A stretch of DNA of 64,000 bases from Streptococcus sp. M334 (GTDB lineage Bacteria; Bacillota; Bacilli; Lactobacillales; Streptococcaceae), in assembly GCF_000187745.1 (NCBI RefSeq), contig NZ_GL732486.1, positions 740,278 through 804,277 of the forward strand, read 5' to 3'. Below, in pieces: positions 36,451 through 47,028 of this stretch; positions within the stretch are counted from its first letter, which is position 1; each line of letters begins with the position of its first letter. The position numbers were made by a program, and so were the translations under genes. The notes beneath the pieces were generated by a model, which saw only the letters and a list, made by a program, of their open reading frames with translations, had not been told where the DNA came from and did not search any database.

Positions 36451-36680
36451 ATGTAGATGAAGATTGCTTTGCAATCTATATCTGCCAAGTAAAACAATCC
36501 ACTGGATTTGATGATTGTTTCGCAATCTCCATCTGCCGACTAAAAAGGTCCCCCGGACTATAATGATGATTGCTTCGCAATCTTTATCCGCCGACTAAAA
36601 AGGTCCCCCGGACTATAATGATGATTACTTCGTAATCCTCATCCACGGACTAAAACAATCCACTGGATTGTTTTAGCCAC
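36451..36680 (-). repeat. Four-unit ~55-bp tandem repeat ending in the livF terminator
   Basis: Units start near 36459, 36510, 36565 and 36620. Each contains a hairpin (GATTGCgaaGCAATC) followed by atcTGCCGACTAAAAAGGTCCCCCGGACTATAAT-like DNA; the first and last units swap that part for AAACAATCCactGGATTGTTTT. The livF-proximal unit AACAATCCAgtGGATTGTTTTAG (about 36654-36675) should act as its terminator. Unit 2 to 3 and unit 3 to 4 spacing is exactly 55 bp. Confidence 0.8.
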
Positions 36681-37383
36681 CTAGGTATGCTTTTCTGACT
36701 TCTTCTGATGAGGCGAGTTCTTTTCCTGTTCCTGATAGAACGATTTTTCCTGTTTCCAGTACATAGCCTCGGTCAGAGATTGCGAGTGCCTTATTAGCGT
36801 TCTGTTCAATCAAGAGGACGGTTGTTCCTTGTTTCTGAATATCTTGAATGATATCAAAAATCTCTTGGATAAAGATTGGTGCAAGTCCCATTGATGGTTC
36901 ATCTAAAAGGAGAAGTTTTGGTGTTGACATAAGAGCGCGTCCCATGGCAAGCATTTGTTGTTCTCCTCCTGAAAGAGTGGCTGCATCCTGGTTCTTCCGT
37001 TCTTCAAGACGTGGGAAACGTGAGAAAACCTTCTTCAAGTTAGCTTGATTTTCTTCACGGTTTTTCTTTAAGAAAGCTCCCATTTCTAAATTTTCCATAA
37101 CAGTCAAGCCAGGGAAGACGTGGCGTCCTTCTGGAACTTGTGAAAGACCACCTGCCACGATTTTCTGAGCCGGCATTTTTTGGATTTCTTGACCTAAAAA
37201 TTCAATCTTTCCAGAACTTGGTCTAACCAAACCAGACAAGGTACGGAGAATGGTTGTCTTACCTGCACCATTAGCACCGATAAGGGAAACAACTTCTCCT
37301 TCATTCACTTCAAAGCTTACATCACGGACTGCTTGGATCATGCCGTAATGCACAGAAAGATTATCAACTTTTAACATAGACAT
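36673..37383 (-). CDS. livF: Branched-chain amino-acid ABC transporter ATP-binding protein LivF
   Basis: This 236-residue ATPase has Walker A GANGAGKTT, signature LSGGEQQML, Walker B LLLLDEPSMGLAP and the H-loop in LLIEQNA. The LAP form after Walker B marks the LivF subgroup. It partners LivG to power leucine, isoleucine and valine uptake. Its ATG overlaps the livG stop by one base (TAATG). It is the last gene of livJHMGF. Confidence 0.94.
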   Translation of the reverse strand: MSMLKVDNLSVHYGMIQAVRDVSFEVNEGEVVSLIGANGAGKTTILRTLSGLVRPSSGKIEFLGQEIQKMPAQKIVAGGLSQVPEGRHVFPGLTVMENLEMGAFLKKNREENQANLKKVFSRFPRLEERKNQDAATLSGGEQQMLAMGRALMSTPKLLLLDEPSMGLAPIFIQEIFDIIQDIQKQGTTVLLIEQNANKALAISDRGYVLETGKIVLSGTGKELASSEEVRKAYLGG

Positions 37384-38147
37384 TAGGCTTCACCTCCTAG
37401 ATAAGCTTCGATAACGCGTTTATTGGTCTTAATTTCGTCTGGAGTTCCTTGTGCAATCAAACGGCCATACTCAAGTACGTAGATACGTTCTGTTACTTCC
37501 ATGACCAAATTCATATCGTGTTCAATCAGCATGATCGTAATCTTAAATTCATCTTTGATACGACGAATTAACTCAGTCAATTCCGCTGTTTCCTGTGGGT
37601 TCATACCTGCTGCTGGTTCATCTAAAAAGAGAATTTTAGGTTCCGTAGCGAGGGCACGAACAATTTCCAAACGACGTTGCTGTCCGTAGGCAAGGTTTTT
37701 AGCAAGCGTCTCTGCATCACCATCTAAATCAAAGATTTTCAGCAATTCCAAAGCTTTAGCCTTTAATTCTTTTTCACTCTTGTAAAAAGCTGGCAAGCGT
37801 AAGAAACTAGCAAAAACATGTTGTTTGTGATGGTTACCAAAAGCAATCAAAACATTGTCCAAAACTGTTAAATCTTTAAAGAGACGAATATTTTGGAAAG
37901 TACGTCCAAGTCCCAAAGAAGCAATCTTATAAGGTGCCTTTCCATTCAAAAGGTGACCATCAAGGGTAACTGTTCCCTCACTTGGTTCATAAACACCCGT
38001 CAAAAGGTTGAAAAGGGTGGTTTTTCCAGCTCCATTTGGACCGATTAGTCCAACCAGTTCCCCTTCGTTCAATTCAAGAGTCACATCTCCAACAGCTGTT
38101 AGACCGCCAAAATGTTTGGTTAACTGTTTTACTTCAAGTAATGCCAT
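37383..38147 (-). CDS. livG: Branched-chain amino-acid ABC transporter ATP-binding protein LivG
   Basis: This 254-residue ATPase has Walker A GPNGAGKTT near residue 37, signature LAYGQQRRLE, Walker B ILFLDEPAAGMNP and H-loop in MLIEHDMN. The AAGMNP sequence is the LivG mark. Stop and start overlaps with livM and livF (TAATG at both ends) show tight coupling inside the operon. Confidence 0.94.
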   Translation of the reverse strand: MALLEVKQLTKHFGGLTAVGDVTLELNEGELVGLIGPNGAGKTTLFNLLTGVYEPSEGTVTLDGHLLNGKAPYKIASLGLGRTFQNIRLFKDLTVLDNVLIAFGNHHKQHVFASFLRLPAFYKSEKELKAKALELLKIFDLDGDAETLAKNLAYGQQRRLEIVRALATEPKILFLDEPAAGMNPQETAELTELIRRIKDEFKITIMLIEHDMNLVMEVTERIYVLEYGRLIAQGTPDEIKTNKRVIEAYLGGEA

Positions 38148-39103
38148 TAGTTTTGTTCCTCCTTCTTAGATTTTTTAAAGAAACGTGATAGGCTCAATTC
38201 CCATGTTCCAAGGAGTCCACCTGGTCTGAAAATCATGACCAATACCAAGGCCAAAGCGTAAATAATCATACGCACACTAGCAACATCTTGGAGAAGCATA
38301 TTCAAAATTCCCAGAACAATAGCTGAAACAATGGCACCTGTAATGGAACCAAGTCCACCAAATACAACAATGATCAAAACGTTGATTGAGTTGATAAAGG
38401 TGTAATCTTTCGGTACGACAGATCCAATAAATCCTGCCTGAAGTGACCCTGCAATACTTGCAGTAATAGCACCAAAGACAAAGGCGATGATTTTAATTTT
38501 AGTCGTATTAACCCCAACTGACTCAGCAGCGATTTCATCCTCACGAACAGAGAGGGTTGAACGACCAATCGGGCTACGCAAGAAGTTCAAGGTTGCAATG
38601 GTTGTAATAACGACAAAGAAGTATACCATTTGCCAAGTTGTAAAGTTAGGAATTCCCAAGATACCTGCCGCACCATTTGTAAGGCTTCCGCCATTGATGA
38701 TAAAGATACGGATAATTTCAGATACACCGAGAGTCGCCACCGCAAGGTAATCCCCCTTCAAGCGTAAGGTTGGAATTCCGACAAGCAAGGCAACTGCCCC
38801 TGAAAGCAAAGCACCTACCAGCATAGCTCCAAAGAAGGCACCGTAGGTTGGTGATTTAGAACCAATAATAGCTGCTGCATAGGCACCAATCGCCATGAAA
38901 CCAGCATGCCCAAGTGAAAATTGGCCTGAAAAACCAACGATTAAGTTGAGACCAACAGCCAGAATAATATTAATTCCAATTTGTTGTAAAATCTGTACAT
39001 AGAATAGATTGAGTACTCCGACTGAAACCAGTACACTAATCAAGCCATAGCCAGCTAACAAAAGGAGTAACCATAGAATATTAACTTTTAAATTTTCTTT
39101 CAT
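38147..39103 (-). CDS. livM: Branched-chain amino-acid ABC transporter permease LivM
   Basis: This 318-residue inner-membrane permease has about ten hydrophobic segments, the GLNLIVGFSGQFSLGHAGFMAIGAY motif near residues 50-74 and the cytoplasmic loop REDEIAAESVGVNTTKIKIIAFV that meets the ATPases. It forms the channel with LivH. Three bases separate it from livH. Confidence 0.94.
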   Translation of the reverse strand: MKENLKVNILWLLLLLAGYGLISVLVSVGVLNLFYVQILQQIGINIILAVGLNLIVGFSGQFSLGHAGFMAIGAYAAAIIGSKSPTYGAFFGAMLVGALLSGAVALLVGIPTLRLKGDYLAVATLGVSEIIRIFIINGGSLTNGAAGILGIPNFTTWQMVYFFVVITTIATLNFLRSPIGRSTLSVREDEIAAESVGVNTTKIKIIAFVFGAITASIAGSLQAGFIGSVVPKDYTFINSINVLIIVVFGGLGSITGAIVSAIVLGILNMLLQDVASVRMIIYALALVLVMIFRPGGLLGTWELSLSRFFKKSKKEEQN

Positions 39104-39106
39104 CGC

Positions 39107-39985
39107 TTACACCTTCTCTTTCACATTTTTACCAAGGATACCAGCTGGGCGGACAATCAAGATCAACAACAAAATTCCATAAACAATGGCATCACGGAAG
39201 TCTGACATTCCAAAGGCTGTCGCAAAGGTTTCTAATAGACCGATTACAAAACCACCGAGAGCTGCACCAGGAATGATTCCGATACCACCAAGTACCGCGG
39301 CAACGAAAGACTTAAGACCTGGAGTAACCCCCATCAAAGGCTCAAGAGAGTTATAATAAAGTGCAATCAGAACACCAGCTGCACCCGCAAGAGCTGAACC
39401 CAAAGCAAAGGTAAAGCTGATAGTTCGGTTTACATTGATCCCCATCAATTGCGCCGCATCGCTATCTACGGATACTGCACGCATGGCTTTCCCCATCTTA
39501 GTCTTTTGAACAATGACTTGTAACAAAATCATCAAAATCAAGGAAATGGCCAAAATCATTAACTGCACATTTGTTAGGCTAATTGGTCCCAAATCATAGC
39601 GAACTGTTTGAATTGCTTGAGGGAAGGCACGGGTATTGGCACCAACCAGATAGACCATGCCATACTCCAATAGGAAAGAAACCCCAATAGCTGTAATCAA
39701 AACAGCAATACGAGTAGAGTGGCGCAAAGGTCGATAAGCAAGGAACTCAATCACGACACCAAGAATGGCTGTCGCTAGCATCGCTACAATAAGCGCTACA
39801 AAGAAATTCATTTGGAAAGAATTAATCAAGAAATAACCGATAAAGGCTCCCATCATATAAATATCACCGTGGGCGAAGTTGATGAGCTTGATAATTCCGT
39901 AAACCATGGTATATCCTAGGGCTAACAACGCGTATACACTACCTAGAATCAAACCATTTACTAGTTGTTGGAGCATAAGATTCAC
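39107..39985 (-). CDS. livH: Branched-chain amino-acid ABC transporter permease LivH
   Basis: This 292-residue permease has eight or so membrane segments, with the N-terminal GYTMVYGIIKLINFAHGDIYMMGAF motif of LivH and the coupling loop SDAAQLMGINVNRTISFTFALG. An alternative start three codons later (MLQQ) is possible. It is 107 bp downstream of livJ, past a strong hairpin. Confidence 0.94.
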   Translation of the reverse strand: MNLMLQQLVNGLILGSVYALLALGYTMVYGIIKLINFAHGDIYMMGAFIGYFLINSFQMNFFVALIVAMLATAILGVVIEFLAYRPLRHSTRIAVLITAIGVSFLLEYGMVYLVGANTRAFPQAIQTVRYDLGPISLTNVQLMILAISLILMILLQVIVQKTKMGKAMRAVSVDSDAAQLMGINVNRTISFTFALGSALAGAAGVLIALYYNSLEPLMGVTPGLKSFVAAVLGGIGIIPGAALGGFVIGLLETFATAFGMSDFRDAIVYGILLLILIVRPAGILGKNVKEKV

Positions 39986-40002
39986 TCTTTCTATTTATAA
40001 TT

Positions 40003-40085
40003 TTGAGGGTTTTCCCTCATTTTTTGATAGGTTCTTAAACATCGAAACAGGGAGTGAGTCCGAGGCTCATTCCCTATTTCAACAT
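40003..40085 (-). terminator. Intercistronic hairpins between livJ and livH
   Basis: On the minus strand a long stem GAAATAGGGA-TGAG / CTCA-TCCCTGTTTC (about 40044-40079) and a TGAGGG / CCCTCA stem (40010-40025) occur. Neither is followed by a T run on this strand. They would slow or trim the message so that the binding protein is made in excess of the membrane parts, as in many ABC operons. Confidence 0.55.
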
Positions 40086-40092
40086 TTTTCTA

Positions 40093-41253
40093 TTATGGTT
40101 TTACAACTTCTGCTGCTTCAACCTTACCATTGTTCATGGTCATCATGTAAGCAGTTTTAACTGTGTTGTGGTCCGCATCGAAGCTTGTTTGACCAGTTAC
40201 ACCTTCAAAGTCTTTTGTTTTAGCAAGATTATTCTTGATTTCACCTGAGTTTTTAGCACCTTTTGCTGCGTTTGCTACAAGATGAACTGAATCATAAGCC
40301 AAGGCTGCAAATGTTGAAGGCTCTTCATTGTACTTAGCACGGTAAGCGTCAAGGAAGGCTTTAGCTTTAGCTGAAACTTCTACAGTAGTTGAGAAGCCTG
40401 AGATAAAGTAGATATTTGATGCTTTTTCAGGAGTTGCTTGTTGCACAAACTCTTCACCGTTGAATCCATCACCACCAACGATTGGCTTGTCAATTCCCAT
40501 ACCACGCGCTTGGTTTACAATTTTACCAGCTTCAGTGTAGTAACCAGGAACAATGATAGCATCAAAGTCTTTCCCTTTCATTTTTGTAAGGGCTGCTTGG
40601 AAGTCTGTGTCGCCTGCTACGAAAGTTTCATCTGCAACGATTTCACCTTTGTAAGCTTCACGGAAAGCTTTGGCAATACCTTTAGCGTAGTCGCTGGCAT
40701 TGTCAGTGTAAAGAACAACTTTCTTAGCTTGCAATTTGTCAGAAACATAGTTTGCGATAATTTTTCCTTGGAAGCTATCTTGGAATGTTCCGATAAAGAG
40801 GTAATCTTGACCTTTAGTCAATCCATCTTGAGTCGCACTTGGCGAAATCAATGGAACACCTGCTTTTGTAGCGTTAGCTACCGCAGCTGCAGTTGCACCA
40901 GATGTAGCAGGTCCTACGATTGCTGATACTTTAGATTGAGTTACAAGGTTAGTTGTTACTGAAGCAGCTTCTGCTGTTTCAGACTTGTTATCTTTATCGA
41001 CTACTTCGATTTGTTTTCCATCGATACCACCTGCGGCATTGATTTCATCAACGGCAAGTTGAGCACCTTTTTGTTCAGATGTTCCGTAGGCTGCTACGGC
41101 ACCAGTTTCTTCAAAGTTAAATCCGATTTTGATTGTCTTTTCATCTACTGAGTTACCAGCAGCGTTTGACGCTCCAGACTTCACTTCTCCACAGGCTGCA
41201 AGAAGTGCTACACTTGCAAGCGCCACAAACGATAGGGCAAATTTTTTCTTCAT
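40093..41253 (-). CDS. livJ: Branched-chain amino-acid binding lipoprotein LivJ
   Basis: This 386-residue lipoprotein has signal peptide MKKKFALSFVALASVALLAAC with the lipobox LAAC at residue 21, and a periplasmic-binding type I fold: KIGFNFEETGAVAAYGTSEQ, AIVGPATSGATAAA, and FAALAYDSVHLVANA. It captures leucine, isoleucine or valine outside the membrane and delivers them to LivHMGF. It is first in its operon, with a strong promoter. Confidence 0.94.
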   Translation of the reverse strand: MKKKFALSFVALASVALLAACGEVKSGASNAAGNSVDEKTIKIGFNFEETGAVAAYGTSEQKGAQLAVDEINAAGGIDGKQIEVVDKDNKSETAEAASVTTNLVTQSKVSAIVGPATSGATAAAVANATKAGVPLISPSATQDGLTKGQDYLFIGTFQDSFQGKIIANYVSDKLQAKKVVLYTDNASDYAKGIAKAFREAYKGEIVADETFVAGDTDFQAALTKMKGKDFDAIIVPGYYTEAGKIVNQARGMGIDKPIVGGDGFNGEEFVQQATPEKASNIYFISGFSTTVEVSAKAKAFLDAYRAKYNEEPSTFAALAYDSVHLVANAAKGAKNSGEIKNNLAKTKDFEGVTGQTSFDADHNTVKTAYMMTMNNGKVEAAEVVKP

Positions 41254-41294
41254 CTTTTTTATCTCCTTATTTCTTAAATAAATAGCATGTTAAG

Positions 41295-41323
41295 AATATA
41301 CCGAATTATCAGAAAATTGTCAA
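41295..41323 (-). promoter_or_regulatory. liv operon promoter overlapping the ylbG stop
   Basis: TTGACA (41318-41323) and TATATT (41295-41300) with a 17-bp spacer on the minus strand. The TGA stop of the upstream DUF2129 gene is inside the -35 box. Confidence 0.85.
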
Positions 41324-41607
41324 CACTTTTCTTGAACTTTTTCGATGATAACGTTTTCCTCTCGATAAAGATTGCCCACAAAGGGTGTTTCCAGCTCTTG
41401 AATATGACAAGCTCTAACTTTTTTTATAAACTTTTCCTTGCTCAAGCGCCCGACTAATTGCTCCACTTCTTGAGTTGGAACATAAAGTTGCAAGTAACGA
41501 TGCTTCTTGGAATGATAGGTAATATCTCCATAATCCTGCAGTTTTTTTGCATCACGATTATAGTAAAGATAGATAATCAAGCCAGATCGATTGACTTTTT
41601 CAAACAT
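41320..41607 (-). CDS. DUF2129 family protein (YlbG)
   Basis: This 95-residue cytosolic protein matches the YlbG/DUF2129 family: [37 protein letters not shown] and [11 protein letters not shown] near the end. The function is unknown. It lies between clpP and the liv operon on the same strand, after the clpP terminator. Confidence 0.85.
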   Translation of the reverse strand: MFEKVNRSGLIIYLYYNRDAKKLQDYGDITYHSKKHRYLQLYVPTQEVEQLVGRLSKEKFIKKVRACHIQELETPFVGNLYREENVIIEKVQEKC

Positions 41608-41644
41608 GGTAAATCCTCTTTCTAAGAAATCTCTCCCTATTATA

Positions 41645-41677
41645 CCAAAAAAAGCAAACCCAGTCGAGTTTGCTTTC
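41645..41677 (-). terminator. Terminator of clpP
   Basis: AAAGCAAACTCgactgGGTTTGCTTT followed by TTTTGG on the minus strand, nine bases past the clpP stop. Confidence 0.88.
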
Positions 41678-41685
41678 TATCATCA

Positions 41686-42276
41686 TTAGTTCAATGAATT
41701 GTTGGCCATGATTTCATCAATAAAGCCATATTCAAGTGTTTCTTGGGCACTCATCCAGTTATCGCGTTCTGCATCTGCATGGACTTTTTCGATTGACTGA
41801 CCTGAATTTTCAGCCAAGATTTTTTCCAAGGTATTACGAGTTTTAAGCAAGTGTTCTGCAGCGATCGCCATATCGGTTTGTTGAGTACCACCACCTGTAC
41901 CACCCATTGGTTGGTGGATCATGTACTCAGCATTTGGAAGCATGAAACGTTTGCCTTTTGCTCCACTTGATGCGATGACCGTCCCCATGGATGCAGCCAT
42001 TCCCATAACGATGGTTTGGACATCTGCCTTGATAAAATTCATAGTATCAACGATTGCCAAACCAGCTGAAACTGAACCACCAGGTGTGTTTACATAAAGG
42101 TAAATATCTTTTGTACTATCTTGGGCATCCAAGAAAAGCAACTGGGCAATAACAGAGTTAGCCATATTGTCTTCAACTGGACCTGTCAGCATAATGATGC
42201 GGTCTTTGAGAAGACGTGAGTAAATATCGTAGGAACGTTCTCCTCGGCTTGTTTGTTCAATAACTACAGGAATCAT
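41686..42276 (-). CDS. clpP: ATP-dependent Clp protease proteolytic subunit
   Basis: This 196-residue serine peptidase forms the double-ring chamber that degrades proteins fed by ClpX, ClpC or ClpE. Catalytic residues are S96 in [10 protein letters not shown]121 in MIHQPMGG and D172 in AERDNWMS. Length is typical. A CtsR box covers its promoter, so it is part of the heat-shock regulon. It is monocistronic. Confidence 0.97.
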   Translation of the reverse strand: MIPVVIEQTSRGERSYDIYSRLLKDRIIMLTGPVEDNMANSVIAQLLFLDAQDSTKDIYLYVNTPGGSVSAGLAIVDTMNFIKADVQTIVMGMAASMGTVIASSGAKGKRFMLPNAEYMIHQPMGGTGGGTQQTDMAIAAEHLLKTRNTLEKILAENSGQSIEKVHADAERDNWMSAQETLEYGFIDEIMANNSLN

Positions 42277-42330
42277 TTATTTCTCCTTTTGAGTTTTAAT
42301 TTTGTTTGTCAAATGACTGAAGATAAGACT

Positions 42331-42360
42331 ATTATAATATCTAGGTCAAAAAAGGTCAAA
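42331..42360 (-). promoter_or_regulatory. clpP promoter with CtsR box
   Basis: The direct repeat GGTCAAA-AAA-GGTCAAA (42344-42360, plus strand) is a perfect CtsR heptad pair. On the minus strand, TTGACC (42354-42359) and TATAAT (42331-42336) with 17-bp spacing form the promoter, so CtsR covers the -35 box and spacer. Confidence 0.88.
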
Positions 42361-42449
42361 TTTTTGCTCTGTTTTCATTAGACAGAAACAAAAATTCAAC
42401 CTCCTTTCGTGATTGGAACTTATTTTCCAAGTCAATCTTCTTTTCGATC

Positions 42450-43079
42450 TTATTTCGTACCGAACAAGCGGTCCCCAGCATCTCCAAGACCTGGAACGAT
42501 ATAACCGTGTTCGTTCAAGCGTTCATCCAAGGCTGCTGTAAAGATTTCTACATCTGGATGAGCTTCTTGAAGGGCTTTTACACCTTCTGGAGCAGATACA
42601 AGGCAGACAAATTTGATATTTGATGCGCCACGTTTTTTAAGAGAATCAACAGCCAAGATTGCTGAGCCACCTGTTGCCAACATCGGGTCTACCACAAAAA
42701 TTTGACGTTGGTCAATATCTTCAGGCAATTTCACCAAGTACTCAACTGGTTGAAGTGTTTCTTCATCACGGTACATACCGATGTGACCAACCTTAGCAGC
42801 TGGAACCAAGCTCAAGAGACCATCAACCATCCCGATACCTGCACGCAAGATTGGAACGATGGCCAATTTCTTACCTGCCAATTGTTTTTGAACTGTTTTT
42901 GTAATTGGTGTTTCGATTTCCACATCTTCTAGTGGAAGATCACGAAGTACTTCATACCCCATCAACATTGCAATCTCATCTACTAGCTCACGGAAAGCTT
43001 TTGTAGAAGTATCTGTACGACGCAAGATTGACAATTTGTGTTGAATCAGTGGATGATTAATGACTTCAATTTTTCCCAT
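42450..43079 (-). CDS. upp: Uracil phosphoribosyltransferase
   Basis: This 209-residue salvage enzyme makes UMP from uracil and PRPP. The PRPP-binding site is [10 protein letters not shown], and the uracil-binding loop [18 protein letters not shown] ends the protein. I set the start at [11 protein letters not shown], preceded by gaaggaactcc; seven extra codons in the open frame are not part of the family. Confidence 0.96.
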   Translation of the reverse strand: MGKIEVINHPLIQHKLSILRRTDTSTKAFRELVDEIAMLMGYEVLRDLPLEDVEIETPITKTVQKQLAGKKLAIVPILRAGIGMVDGLLSLVPAAKVGHIGMYRDEETLQPVEYLVKLPEDIDQRQIFVVDPMLATGGSAILAVDSLKKRGASNIKFVCLVSAPEGVKALQEAHPDVEIFTAALDERLNEHGYIVPGLGDAGDRLFGTK

Positions 43080-43118
43080 TTTTGGAGTTCCTTCTTTCAA
43101 TTTATTCTTCTTATTATA

Positions 43119-43155
43119 CCAAAAAACGGTTTAAAAATCTTTCTAAACCATTTAT
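43119..43155 (-). terminator. Terminator of the dCMP deaminase gene
   Basis: AAATGGTTTagaaagattttTAAACCGTTT-type stem on the minus strand followed by TTTTGG, between the deaminase gene and upp. Confidence 0.7.
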
Positions 43156-43167
43156 TTTTGATAATTT

Positions 43168-43635
43168 TTACATTAAATCTGCTTCTTTAAGAGCTACCTG
43201 TACGGTCTCAAGTGGTAAATGGGTCAATTCTGTCCCTTTTTCTTGATAAAGGTATTGGGCATAGTCGTCCATTCGGTACTGGTTGATATAAACCACGCGC
43301 TTGCAACCAACCTGCAATAATTGTTTGGTACAGTTGAGACAAGGAAAATGCGTTACATAGGCTGTAAATCCTTTTGGAACACCACGCTCTGCACCTTGAA
43401 GGATAGCATTGACCTCAGCGTGAAGGGTGCGAACACAGTGGCCTTCGATGACCAGACATTCGTGATCAATACAATGCTCGGTTCCTGACACCGAACCATT
43501 GTAACCAGTGGAAATAACCTTATTATCTTTTACCAGAATCGCGCCCACTTTGGCACGTTTACAAGTGGAACGATTGGCAATTAGTAAGGCTTGGGCTGCA
43601 AAATACTCATCCCATGCTAGTCTTTTTTCAGTCAT
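43168..43635 (-). CDS. Deoxycytidylate (dCMP) deaminase family protein (ComEB-like)
   Basis: This 155-residue zinc deaminase converts dCMP to dUMP. The zinc site is HAEVNAIL with the catalytic glutamate, and FPCLNCTKQLLQVGCKRVVY supplies the two cysteine ligands. It resembles the ComEB proteins found in competence loci, but here it is not next to comEA or comEC. It follows a TetR gene by 18 bp, so the two may be cotranscribed. Confidence 0.92.
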   Translation of the reverse strand: MTEKRLAWDEYFAAQALLIANRSTCKRAKVGAILVKDNKVISTGYNGSVSGTEHCIDHECLVIEGHCVRTLHAEVNAILQGAERGVPKGFTAYVTHFPCLNCTKQLLQVGCKRVVYINQYRMDDYAQYLYQEKGTELTHLPLETVQVALKEADLM

Positions 43636-43653
43636 ATCTCTTCTCCTTTTTCT

Positions 43654-44211
43654 CTATTTTTTAAAAAATGGTAACCGTAAATCCGCTATCTTTTCAGCAG
43701 GTACCTTCATGCCATCCTTGATCCATTTTAAAAGGACTGAGACGATGGCTGAACTCCAGAAGGAATGAAGATAAGAGCTGACACCTTTTGATTTCCCATG
43801 GTATTTTTCTAGAAATTCCTGCATAGCTTGGACAAAGATTTTTTCCAGGTGGTAATCTAAAGCCAGTTGAATCACTCTGGCTTCTTTTCTGGCTTCTCGG
43901 AAAAGGTGAACCCATACCAGATAAAGGTCTGTCTTTAGATCGTAATGATGTAATTGTTCCATAATATTGTGGACAGTTCGTTTAAAGACTCTTTCTAAAA
44001 TCTCCTCTTTAGAATCATAATTGCGATAAAAGGCTGCACGCGAAACGCCTGCACGTTTGACTAATTCAGAAATACTAATCTTGGTCAAGTCCTTTTTTTC
44101 CAAGAGTTGCAAGAGAGCTGTTTCGATCGCTTCTCTAGTTAATAAATTGGATTCTTGGTTTGATTTTCTGAGATTTTCAAGAGATTTTTCAGAGATTCTA
44201 CGTTCAGACAT
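43654..44211 (-). CDS. TetR/AcrR-family transcriptional regulator
   Basis: This 185-residue regulator has a TetR DNA-binding region (TREAIETALLQLLEKKDLTKISISELVKRAGVSRAAFYRNYDSKEEIL, residues about 22-70) and an alpha-helical C-terminal domain with LHSFWSSAIVSVLLKWIKDGMK. The ligand and target genes are unknown. It diverges from the DegV gene and precedes the dCMP deaminase gene. Confidence 0.88.
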   Translation of the reverse strand: MSERRISEKSLENLRKSNQESNLLTREAIETALLQLLEKKDLTKISISELVKRAGVSRAAFYRNYDSKEEILERVFKRTVHNIMEQLHHYDLKTDLYLVWVHLFREARKEARVIQLALDYHLEKIFVQAMQEFLEKYHGKSKGVSSYLHSFWSSAIVSVLLKWIKDGMKVPAEKIADLRLPFFKK

Positions 44212-44335
44212 AACATTTTCTTTCTACTTGTCACAACAGATGGATGAGGCTTTTGTTTCAAGGGCTTTCATGATATAATTGTAAAAAAAGACAGAACCTT
44301 TGTCAATGTATAAATGGCAAAGATGGAGAATTTCT

Positions 44336-45181
44336 ATGACTTGGAAGATTATCGCTGACTCTGGTTGTGATTATCGTCAGCTGGAGACACCAGCTATTGA
44401 TACAACCTTTGTAAGTGTCCCCTTAACCATTCAAGTAGCTGATCAGGTCTTTGTTGATGATGCCAGTCTTGACATTGACCAAATGATGGAAACCATGTAT
44501 GCAACTGCAGAAGCTTCAAAATCAGCTTGTCCAAGCCCAGATGACTATTTGCGAGCATTTGAAGGAGCCAAAAACATTTTCCTAGTAACCATCACAGGTA
44601 CTCTTTCTGGTAGTCACAATAGTGCTCAACTGGCTAAGAATATTTATCTGGAAGACCATCCTGACACTAAGATTCATGTGATTGATAGTTTGTCTGCTGG
44701 TGGTGAGGTTGATTTAATCGTAGAAAAATTAAATGACTTGATTGACCAGGGCTTATCTTTTGAAGAAGTAGTTAAAGCTATCACTGCCTATCAAGAAAAA
44801 ACCAAGTTGCTCTTTGTCCTAGCCAAAGTCGATAACTTGGTGAAAAACGGCCGTTTGAGCAAACTTATCGGTACGGTCGTTGGCCTTCTAAATATCCGTA
44901 TGGTTGGGGAAGCTAGTGAAACTGGAACCCTTGAATTGCTACAAAAAGCACGAGGACCAAAGAAATCAGTTCAGGCAGCCTATGAAGAGTTGATAAAAGC
45001 TGGATATGCTGGTGGCCGTATTGTCATGGCTCAACGCAATAACGAGAAATGTTGCCAACAGCTTTCAGAGCGAATCCGTGAAAATTTCCCACAGGCGGAT
45101 ATTAAAATTCTCCCAACATCTGGTCTCTGCAGTTTTTATGCAGAAGATGGTGGTTTGCTGATGGGATATGAAATTGATTAA
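44336..45181 (+). CDS. DegV family fatty-acid-binding protein
   Basis: This 281-residue protein of the DegV (FakB-like) family binds a fatty acid and usually presents it to a FakA kinase. DegV marks are the N-terminal IIADSGCDY, the VTITGTLSGSHNSA loop that holds the carboxylate, and the C-terminal SGLCSFYAEDGGLLMGY. I set the start at MTWKIIADSG, where gatggagaat precedes the ATG. It diverges from the TetR gene and precedes the HI0933-type flavoprotein by 57 bp. Confidence 0.9.
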   Translation: MTWKIIADSGCDYRQLETPAIDTTFVSVPLTIQVADQVFVDDASLDIDQMMETMYATAEASKSACPSPDDYLRAFEGAKNIFLVTITGTLSGSHNSAQLAKNIYLEDHPDTKIHVIDSLSAGGEVDLIVEKLNDLIDQGLSFEEVVKAITAYQEKTKLLFVLAKVDNLVKNGRLSKLIGTVVGLLNIRMVGEASETGTLELLQKARGPKKSVQAAYEELIKAGYAGGRIVMAQRNNEKCCQQLSERIRENFPQADIKILPTSGLCSFYAEDGGLLMGYEID

Positions 45182-45193
45182 TTGCATTCTTGA

Positions 45194-46411
<1,218 letters not shown>

Positions 46412-46465
46412 ATCTAAATCTAAATTATTCAATGGCTAAATCAGCCCCAAAAGAAAGGAACTGCT

Positions 46466-46987
46466 TTGGAACATATTATCTTGTTAAGGGGAGTTACTCC
46501 TAATGGAAAAAATGCTATCCCGAAAATGTCTTATTTGGTAGATATTTTAACAGAAGCTGGTTTTCAACACGTTCGAACTTATATTCAAAGTGGAAATATT
46601 ATTCTTGAAAGTAACTTAGCTCTCGAAGAAATACGAGAACAGGTTCATACTCTAATAAAGGAAAAGATTGGAGCCGATCTCAAAATAATCATTAAGAATA
46701 AGGATATTTTTAAAAACATTGTCCAAGAAAACCCGTTTGGAGAACACTATCTTTATGACCGTATACACGTGATTTTTTATCAAGAATCTATTCAAAATCT
46801 CCCCTTAGAAAAATTGAAAATTGATTACGGTGAAGAAGAAATTTGTATCGGTAACCATTGTCTTTACCTCTATCTCCCTAGAACTGCAAAACAAAAGAAA
46901 CTCCATACCAACTATCTTGAAAAGCTTTTCAATGTAGATTTGACCATGCGAAAACTAAATGTAGTAGAAAAATTATTAAGCAAGTAG
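46466..46987 (+). CDS. DUF1697 family protein
   Basis: This 173-residue protein matches DUF1697: ILLRGVTPNGKNAIPKMSYL, TYIQSGNIILES and YLPRTAKQKKLHTNYLEKLF. The function is unknown. The start is a TTG with aaaggaa before it, and no ATG lies nearby. It follows the HI0933-type gene by 54 bp. Confidence 0.82.
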   Translation: MEHIILLRGVTPNGKNAIPKMSYLVDILTEAGFQHVRTYIQSGNIILESNLALEEIREQVHTLIKEKIGADLKIIIKNKDIFKNIVQENPFGEHYLYDRIHVIFYQESIQNLPLEKLKIDYGEEEICIGNHCLYLYLPRTAKQKKLHTNYLEKLFNVDLTMRKLNVVEKLLSK

Positions 46988-47028
46988 TGCTTGAATTTAG
47001 CAAAAATCGGAAGAATACTCCTCCGATT

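Noticed and set aside
36451..36680. CRISPR array downstream of livF
   Set aside because: The whole 55-bp unit repeats, including the part that would be the spacer, and no cas gene is near.
40003..40085. Full terminator between livJ and livH
   Set aside because: The hairpins lack a T run on the minus strand, and livHMGF have no other promoter that I can see, so they are better explained as message-stability structures.
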